From a bacterium (GTDB lineage: Bacteria; Bacillota; Clostridia; Oscillospirales; Acutalibacteraceae): a DNA stretch of 14,031 nucleotides. The notes beneath the pieces were generated by a model. It was not told the DNA's origin. It made no database searches and saw only the letters and a program-made list of their open reading frames with translations. The stretch is from contig SFWF01000037.1 in assembly GCA_004560045.1 (NCBI GenBank), positions 1 through 14,031 on the forward strand. The letters are read 5' to 3'. Both the position numbers and the translations under genes were made by a program. Numbering within the stretch: the first letter of the stretch is position 1; each line of letters starts with the position of its first letter. Of this stretch, positions 5,846 to 11,355 are shown piece by piece.

Positions 5846-7570
5846 TTAAACTATAGCATCAAAATGACAGAGCTGCTTACAAACTCCGCATCCGACGCAA
5901 AGGGTATTGTCGATATGAGCCTTGCCGTCCTTCATACTGATGGCGGGACAGCCGAGGGTCATACACTTCTTGCAGGAACGGCACTTATCGCTTACTACCT
6001 TAAGGGGAGCCTCAAGCTTGACCGACTTAAGCAGTACGCAGGGGCGACGGGAGATAATTACCGAGGGCTCCTCTGCGGCAAGCTCCTCCTTTAAGACCTT
6101 TTCGCAGGCGGCAAGGTCGTAGGGGTCGACGACCGTAACGCGGTTTATACCGAGGGCTCTGCAAAGGGCCTCTAAATCTACCTTAGCGGCAGGATCGCCC
6201 TTGATGTTATAGCCGGTGGTGGGGTTCTGCTGATGTCCCGTCATACCGGTAATAGAGTTGTCGAGGATTATAACGGTTGAATTGGTAGCGTTGTAGGCAA
6301 CGTTTACGAGCCCCGTCATACCCGAATGCATAAAGGTCGAGTCGCCGATTACCGCTACGCTCTTTCTTTCGGCCTCGTTTCCGCGGGCTAAGTTAAAGCC
6401 GTGCAGACCCGAAACCGAAGCGCCCATACAAAGGGTGGAATCGAGGGCGTTAAGCGGAGGAACGGCGCCGAGGGTATAGCAGCCGATATCGCCTAAAACG
6501 GTGATCTTATTCTTGGCTAAGATATAGAACATACCTCTGTGGGGACAGCCTGCGCACATCATTGGAGGACGGTTCGGAACGGCAGAATCGGCCGAAACCG
6601 CCTCGGGAGCCTCTTTTCCGAAGGCGGCGGCAATGGTGGCCTGAGAAAACTCGCCGAGAGCCGAGAAGATTTCCTTTCCGACGCAGTCGATTCCGAGGGA
6701 CTTAACGTAATTTTCGATTACGGGGTCAAGCTCCTCGATAACGTAGAGCTTTTTAACCTTGGAGGCGAATTCCTTGATGGTCTTTTCGGGGAGGGGGTTG
6801 GGCATACCGATCTTAAGGATCGAAACGCTGTCGCCGAGGGCCTCCTTAACGTAAAGATAGGAACAGCCCGAGGTAATAATACCGATATCGCCGTCGGCAT
6901 ATTCGACGGTATTATAGATACAGTTTTCCGAAAACTCGCGGATAGCCTCGGTTCTTGCCTCAACGACGGGATGACGCTTTATGGCGTTGCCCGGCATCAT
7001 TATATATTTCTGCGGATTCTTTTCGTAGTCTTTAAGAACGGCGGGTACGGCCTCTGAGGTCTCTACAACCGACTGACTGTGGGCAATTCGGGTGCACATA
7101 CGGAGAAGCACGGGGGTGTCGAACCTTTCCGAAAGCTCGAAGGCGGTCTTTGCGAAAAGATAGGCCTCTGCGCTGTCGGCAGGCTCAAGCATGGGAACCT
7201 TGGAGGCGATGGCATAGTGACGGGAATCCTGCTCGTTCTGAGAAGAGTGCATAGCAGGGTCGTCGGCAACGCAGATTACCATACCGCCGTTTACTCCCGT
7301 ATAGGAAAGGGTGAAAAGGGGGTCGGCGGCAACGTTAAGACCAACATGCTTCATGGCGCAGGCCGAACGGGCTCCCGCAAGGCTTGCACCGAAGGCAACC
7401 TCGCAGGCAACCTTCTCGTTAGGCGCCCATTCGCTGTGAATATCGTCGTACTTTGCTAAAAATTCGGTGATTTCGGTGGAGGGGGTTCCGGGGTAGCTCG
7501 AAACTACGCCGAGACCGCCGTCGTGGAGACCTGCGGCAACCGCCTGATTTCCGATCATAAGCTTTTTCAT
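5846..7570 (-). CDS. iorA: Indolepyruvate ferredoxin oxidoreductase, alpha subunit
   Basis: A 574-residue catalytic subunit binding thiamine pyrophosphate and two [4Fe-4S] clusters. Residues 1-165 hold the pyrimidine-binding domain, starting at GNQAVAAGLHDGG and including SSYPGTPSTEI. Residues 335-510 hold the TPP-binding domain, with CAGCPHRG (339-346), GDIGCYTLG, the metal-binding GDST (409-412) and the loop DNSITGMTGHQ (437-447). The C-terminus is a ferredoxin-like domain with Cys530, 533, 536, 541 and Cys558, 561, 564, 568. In the second cluster the usual CP is CH. Start: ATG at 7570 with GAGG 9 nt upstream, a weaker site than that of iorB. It lies 24 nt behind the acyl-CoA ligase gene and has no promoter of its own. 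Oxygen-sensitive chemistry indicates an anaerobe. Confidence 0.96.
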   Translation of the reverse strand: MKKLMIGNQAVAAGLHDGGLGVVSSYPGTPSTEITEFLAKYDDIHSEWAPNEKVACEVAFGASLAGARSACAMKHVGLNVAADPLFTLSYTGVNGGMVICVADDPAMHSSQNEQDSRHYAIASKVPMLEPADSAEAYLFAKTAFELSERFDTPVLLRMCTRIAHSQSVVETSEAVPAVLKDYEKNPQKYIMMPGNAIKRHPVVEARTEAIREFSENCIYNTVEYADGDIGIITSGCSYLYVKEALGDSVSILKIGMPNPLPEKTIKEFASKVKKLYVIEELDPVIENYVKSLGIDCVGKEIFSALGEFSQATIAAAFGKEAPEAVSADSAVPNRPPMMCAGCPHRGMFYILAKNKITVLGDIGCYTLGAVPPLNALDSTLCMGASVSGLHGFNLARGNEAERKSVAVIGDSTFMHSGMTGLVNVAYNATNSTVIILDNSITGMTGHQQNPTTGYNIKGDPAAKVDLEALCRALGINRVTVVDPYDLAACEKVLKEELAAEEPSVIISRRPCVLLKSVKLEAPLKVVSDKCRSCKKCMTLGCPAISMKDGKAHIDNTLCVGCGVCKQLCHFDAIV

Positions 7571-7594
7571 ATATAAATACCTCTTTTTAAGATC

Positions 7595-9232
7595 TTAAGA
7601 TTTGTTTTGAGAATCGACGAGGCCTTCCGCACCGTACATTTTGCGGAGCTTGGGCTTTTCGATCTTGCCGGTGGGGTTACGGGGAACGTCGGCGAAGATG
7701 ATCTTTCGGGGACGCTTATAGCGGGGAAGCTCTAAGCAGAACTCGTTTATCTCCTCTTCGGTGCAGGTCATACCCGGCTTAACTTCGATAATTGCGGCGG
7801 CTATCTCTCCGAGACGTGGGTCGGGAAGTCCGATGACCGCAACGTCCTTTATCTTCGGATGTGCCGACATAAAGTTTTCGATCTGAACGGGGTAGAGATT
7901 TTCACCGCCCGTTATGATAACGTCCTTCTTACGGTCGACGAGGTAGATAAAGCCATCCTCGTCCTGCATTGCCATATCGCCGGTATAGAGCCAGCCGTCC
8001 TTAAGGGTGGCGGCGGTGGCGGCCTCGTCGCGGTAGTAGCAGGTCATAACACCGGGCCCCTTAAGGCAGAGCTCGCCAACCTCGCCCTGCTTTACGGTCA
8101 CACCCTCGGTGTCGACGATCTTTACCTCCCAGCCGTAGCCGGGAACGCCGATGGCGCCGACCTTATGTATGTTTTCAACCCCTAAATGAACCGCACCGGG
8201 TCCGATAGACTCCGAAAGACCGTAGTTGGTGTCGTACTGCTGATTCGGGAAGTATTCGAGCCAGCGCTTTATAAGGGACTGCGGTACCGGCTGAGCGCCG
8301 ATGTGCATAAGTCTCCAGCGGGAAAGGTCGAATTCGTCAAGACGTATGTCTCCGCGGTCGAGAGCGTTTAAAATATCCTGCGCCCAGGGAACGAGGAGCC
8401 ATACGATGGTACATTTTTCGTCGGCGACGACCTTAAGGATGTTTCTCGACTGAGTTCCCTTTAAAATAACCGCCTTGGAGCCTACGAGCAGGCTTCCGAA
8501 CCAGTGCATCTTGGCTCCCGTATGGTAAAGGGGAGGAATACAGAGGAAGCAGTCATCCTTGGTCTGACCGTGATGCGCCTGCTCTACGCGGCAGGAATGA
8601 ATAAGGCTTCTGTGCTTATGTAAAATAGCCTTGGGAAAGCCGGTAGTACCCGAGGAGAAATAGATAGCGGCATCGTCCTCTTCGGTAAGCTCACATTCGG
8701 GGAAAGAGCCCGAGCATTCCGAAATAAGGTCGTTATAGTCCTCCGAAAAATCGGGACAGCCGTTTCCTAAATATATAAGGGCGCAGGTCTGACCTATCTT
8801 CGAAGCCACCGCCTCAACTCGGCCGATAAATTCGGGTCCGAAGATAAGCACGTCGGCCTCGGCAAGGTCTATGCAGTATTCGATCTCGTCGGAGGAATAG
8901 CGGAAGTTAAGGGGAACGGCAAGGGCTCCTGACTTTAAGATTCCGAAATAAACGGGAAGCCATTCAATACTGTTCATAAGAAGTATAGCGACCTTCTTAC
9001 CCTTTCCGATTCCGTTTTGACGGAGCATATTTGCACAGCGGTTGGCCTTCTCGTCGAATACCTCCCAGGTTATCTCGCGGCGATAGTGGGGGCTTCGGCG
9101 GCTGGGCTCAACAAGCTCGAACTCGTGCCAGGTGGATTTACGGGTCTCGGGCTGCTCGGGGTTTATCTCCACGAGGGCAACGTCCTTACCGTATTTTTTT
9201 GCGTTTTGCTCAAGTAGGTGTACAATTGTCAT
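7595..9232 (-). CDS. AMP-forming acyl/aryl-CoA ligase, first gene of the ior operon
   Basis: A 545-residue member of the ANL (acyl-CoA synthetase) superfamily, of a different branch from PaaK. The P-loop SSGTTGFPK is at 193-201, YGLSES at 337-342, YTGD at 416-419, the hinge DRKKDVIITGGENLYP at 433-448 and the catalytic Lys523 in PTGKIEKPK. Residues about 24-52 form a charged insertion before the usual REITWEVFDEKANR start of the fold. An ATG six codons upstream (9250) is in frame but has no ribosome site. The ATG at 9232 has AGGAG 9 nt before it, so I take that. It is co-transcribed with iorA and iorB. Its substrate cannot be read from sequence; the context suggests an aryl acid such as an indole- or hydroxyphenyl-acetate or -propionate, but a fatty acid is not excluded. 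Confidence 0.9.
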   Translation of the reverse strand: MTIVHLLEQNAKKYGKDVALVEINPEQPETRKSTWHEFELVEPSRRSPHYRREITWEVFDEKANRCANMLRQNGIGKGKKVAILLMNSIEWLPVYFGILKSGALAVPLNFRYSSDEIEYCIDLAEADVLIFGPEFIGRVEAVASKIGQTCALIYLGNGCPDFSEDYNDLISECSGSFPECELTEEDDAAIYFSSGTTGFPKAILHKHRSLIHSCRVEQAHHGQTKDDCFLCIPPLYHTGAKMHWFGSLLVGSKAVILKGTQSRNILKVVADEKCTIVWLLVPWAQDILNALDRGDIRLDEFDLSRWRLMHIGAQPVPQSLIKRWLEYFPNQQYDTNYGLSESIGPGAVHLGVENIHKVGAIGVPGYGWEVKIVDTEGVTVKQGEVGELCLKGPGVMTCYYRDEAATAATLKDGWLYTGDMAMQDEDGFIYLVDRKKDVIITGGENLYPVQIENFMSAHPKIKDVAVIGLPDPRLGEIAAAIIEVKPGMTCTEEEINEFCLELPRYKRPRKIIFADVPRNPTGKIEKPKLRKMYGAEGLVDSQNKS

Positions 9233-9274
9233 AAGGAAAGGCTCCTGCATTTTAATTTAATCATAACATACATC

Positions 9275-9303
9275 ATTTTACTTTTTTCTGCCCCAAATGT
9301 CAA
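9275..9303 (-). promoter_or_regulatory. Sigma-A promoter of the acyl-CoA ligase-iorA-iorB operon
   Basis: On the minus strand, TTGACA (9298-9303) and TAAAAT (9275-9280) are separated by 17 nt. It has no palindrome in the spacer, unlike the paaK and symporter promoters. The 28-bp inverted repeat at 9315-9342 lies just upstream of its -35. Confidence 0.85.
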
Positions 9304-9314
9304 TAGAATCAGGC

Positions 9315-9342
9315 AACTTTTTTACTTTAAAGCAAAAAAGTT
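9315..9342. repeat. 28-bp inverted repeat between divergent promoters
   Basis: AACTTTTTT (9315-9323) and AAAAAAGTT (9334-9342) are perfect 9-bp arms around a core with the palindrome CTTTAAAG (9325-9332). It is symmetric overall except for one A/C pair. The same CTTTAAAG octamer sits in the symporter promoter spacer, 51 bp away centre to centre. It is a likely DNA-binding site. Confidence 0.6.
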
Positions 9343-9363
9343 TGAGAATTTTGTCAAAACCCC

Positions 9364-9392
9364 TTGACAAGCACGCTTTAAAGTGCTAAAGT
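9364..9392 (+). promoter_or_regulatory. Sigma-A promoter of the symporter gene with inverted-repeat spacer
   Basis: TTGACA (9364-9369) and TAAAGT (9387-9392) are separated by the 17-nt spacer AGCACGCTTTAAAGTGC, which holds GCAC...GTGC around CTTTAAAG. Aligned with the paaK promoter spacer it shares CACG-n-TTTA-nn-GTGC at the same distance from both boxes. Two more inverted repeats overlap it: TTGTCAA/TTGACAA (9351-9370), covering the -35, and AAAGTAT/ATACTTT (9388-9405), covering the -10 and the presumed start point. This points to tight repression. Confidence 0.85.
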
Positions 9393-9423
9393 ATACCCAT
9401 ACTTTGACGAAAGGGTTGATCTT

Positions 9424-11013
9424 ATGTCAACAACCGCTATCATTTCGATACCTATGCTGATATGCTTCTTCGGACTTATGTTGGCCGTAGGTTTTTACTG
9501 CAGAAGGCACGCTACCAACGTTGACGGCTTTGTTTTGGGCGGCCGTGCCGTCGGTCCCTGGCTTACCGCCTTCGCCTTCGGAACCTCCTACTTTTCGGCC
9601 GTTATCTTCGTCGGCTATGCGGGTCAGTTCGGCTGGAACTTCGGCCTTGCCTCAACCTGGATCGGTCTCGGAAACGCCTTTATCGGCTCCCTTCTTGCCT
9701 GGCAGGTGCTTGGTCGCCGTACCCGCGTTATGACGCAGCATTTAGGCTCCCGTACAATGCCCGACTTCTTCGAAAAACGCTACGACAGTAAAAAGCTTAA
9801 GGTCGTTGCCTCCTTTATCGTATTCGTTTTCCTTATTCCCTATACCGCCTCTCTTTATAACGGCCTTTCCTCCCTCTTTAATAACGTATTCAATATTCCT
9901 TACTGGGTAGTCGTCGTCGTTATGGCGGTGCTGACGGGCGTATACGTTATTTTCGGCGGCTATATGGCTACCGCGATAAACGACTTTATTCAGGGAATTA
10001 TAATGCTCGTGGGTATAACTGCCGTAATAATTGCCGTTCTTATGCAAAACGGCGGCTTTACCGAGGCGGTTGCTACCCTCGGAAAAAGCGAAGGCGCCGA
10101 ATATATCTCTATGTTCGGACCCAACCCCATATTCCTCTTCTTCGTAGTTATGCTTACCTCCCTCGGTACCTGGGGACTTCCTCAGATGGTCGGAAAATTC
10201 TACTCCATCAAGGACGAGGGCTCTATCAAGAAGGGTACCATAATCTCAACCTTTTTCGCCATCATCGTTGCAGGCGGCTGCTACTTCCTCGGCGGCTTCG
10301 GTAAGCTTTATAAGGGCGAAATGATCGCCGCAGGCTTCCATAACCCCGAAACGGGCGCTACTATTTTCGATAAGGTCATCCCGACAATGCTCTCCGAGCT
10401 TGCCCCCGTTATCGTTGCCATAATAATCGTTCTGGTCCTTGCCGCCTCTATGTCGACCCTTTCATCGCTTGTGCTAACCTCCTCCTCCACCCTTACCCTC
10501 GACGTGGTAAAGCCCGCGATGGAAAGGAAAAAGGAGGTAAGCGAGAAGAAGAGCGTTCTTATTCTCCGACTCTTCATCCTTTTCTTCGTCGCTGTCTCGG
10601 CCGTTATCGCCATTCTTAAGGACACCGTCTGGAAGGATTCGGTATTTATTGCTCAGATGATGGGTGTTTCCTGGGGAGCTCTGGCAGGAGCCTTCCTTGC
10701 CCCCTTCCTCTACGGCCTCTATTGGAAGAAGACCACCCGTGCCGCAGTTGTGGCCAGCTTTATCTTCGGTTGCGGCCTCGAAATAGTTCAGCTTCTTATA
10801 AGCATAAAGCTTTTCAGCGTCGCCGAGATCCCCGTGCTTGGCTTCGTCTTCACAAACTCCCTCTACTCGGGCGTTTTCGCAATGGTGGGCGGCCTTATCC
10901 TCGTACCTATCGTCAGCCTCTTTACCCAAAAATCGAAGCCCGAAAACGTCGACGAAAAATTTTCCTGCTACGACGCCGTAGTCGTAACCAGCAAAAAGGA
11001 TTCATTAGGATAA
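9424..11013 (+). CDS. Sodium:solute symporter (SSS family)
   Basis: A 529-residue integral membrane protein of the SSS family (relatives include PutP, PanF, ActP and the phenylacetate permease PaaL), which couples solute uptake to sodium entry. About 13 hydrophobic segments are visible, beginning at residues 8-25. The family signature lies around 176-195 (GGYMATAINDFIQG), and a Ser/Thr-rich sodium-site helix lies around 340-357 (STLSSLVLTSSSTLTL). The N-terminal VDGFVLGGRAVGPW segment is also typical. The C-terminus is a short hydrophilic tail. Start: ATG at 9424 with AAAGGG 8 nt upstream. It is divergent from the acyl-CoA ligase-ior operon and shares promoter and 3' elements with paaK. I infer an aryl-acid substrate from this context; the sequence alone does not prove it. 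Confidence 0.92.
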   Translation: MSTTAIISIPMLICFFGLMLAVGFYCRRHATNVDGFVLGGRAVGPWLTAFAFGTSYFSAVIFVGYAGQFGWNFGLASTWIGLGNAFIGSLLAWQVLGRRTRVMTQHLGSRTMPDFFEKRYDSKKLKVVASFIVFVFLIPYTASLYNGLSSLFNNVFNIPYWVVVVVMAVLTGVYVIFGGYMATAINDFIQGIIMLVGITAVIIAVLMQNGGFTEAVATLGKSEGAEYISMFGPNPIFLFFVVMLTSLGTWGLPQMVGKFYSIKDEGSIKKGTIISTFFAIIVAGGCYFLGGFGKLYKGEMIAAGFHNPETGATIFDKVIPTMLSELAPVIVAIIIVLVLAASMSTLSSLVLTSSSTLTLDVVKPAMERKKEVSEKKSVLILRLFILFFVAVSAVIAILKDTVWKDSVFIAQMMGVSWGALAGAFLAPFLYGLYWKKTTRAAVVASFIFGCGLEIVQLLISIKLFSVAEIPVLGFVFTNSLYSGVFAMVGGLILVPIVSLFTQKSKPENVDEKFSCYDAVVVTSKKDSLG

Positions 11014-11019
11014 CAAAAA

Positions 11020-11070
11020 GCTCCGCCTTCGGGCAATTTCTCACTATGGCGCACACCCGAAGTGGTAGCT
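11020..11070 (+). repeat. Shared 3' element downstream of the symporter gene
   Basis: TTCGGGCAAT followed by a variable base, then CTCACTATGGCGC and a CACCCG end (11028-11059), matches the minus strand of 3038-3069 at 30 of 32 positions. Outer arms AGCTCCGCCTTCGGG and CCCGAAGTGGTAGCT are partly complementary, giving a weak hairpin. No T-run follows, so it is not itself a terminator. It lies 7 nt after the symporter stop codon. Confidence 0.75.
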
Positions 11071-11106
11071 CTTGTATCTAAACCGAACAGAATCATACCT
11101 CAATGC

Positions 11107-11148
11107 AAAAATCCCTCTGCCGATTTTACTCAGCAGAGGGATTTTTTT
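11107..11148 (+). terminator. Intrinsic terminator of the symporter gene
   Basis: AAAATCCCTCTGC (from 11108) and GCAGAGGGATTTTTTT pair around a loop of about 12 nt (11121-11132) and end in seven Ts. It separates the symporter from the AT-rich region ahead of the collagen-like gene. Confidence 0.9.
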
Positions 11149-11244
11149 AGATTTTAAAAAGAAGAAAGGATTTATTCTTTATTGACATATTTTGTAATAA
11201 ATGGTACTGTTTTATATTTTGGACAAACACAAGGACTTTTGGAT

Positions 11245-11273
11245 TTGACTTGGTTATTTCTGCTGATTATAAT
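11245..11273 (+). promoter_or_regulatory. Sigma-A promoter of the collagen-like gene
   Basis: TTGACT (11245-11250) and a perfect TATAAT (11268-11273) are separated by 17 nt. This leaves an untranslated leader of about 75 nt with a hairpin AATGGCA/TGCCATT at 11299-11320. The flanking 11149-11355 is markedly AT-rich and holds no gene. Confidence 0.85.
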
Positions 11274-11298
11274 CTTATATAGCATTATTTTGTTGTAA

Positions 11299-11320
11299 AA
11301 TGGCAAAATTAAATGCCATT
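11299..11320 (+). promoter_or_regulatory. Hairpin in the leader of the collagen-like gene
   Basis: A perfect 7-bp stem, AATGGCA with TGCCATT, around an 8-nt A/T loop, about 25 nt after the -10 box. Outer TAAAAT and ATTTTA could extend the pairing. There is no T-run. It may stabilise the mRNA 5' end or modulate translation. Confidence 0.45.
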
Positions 11321-11355
11321 CGAAACAATTTTACTTGTTTATTGGAGGAATAACA

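Noticed and set aside
11182..11210. TTGACA with TACTGT at 17 nt as the collagen gene promoter
   Set aside because: The -10 is poor (three of six matches) and a much better promoter lies at 11245-11273. It could still be a minor start.
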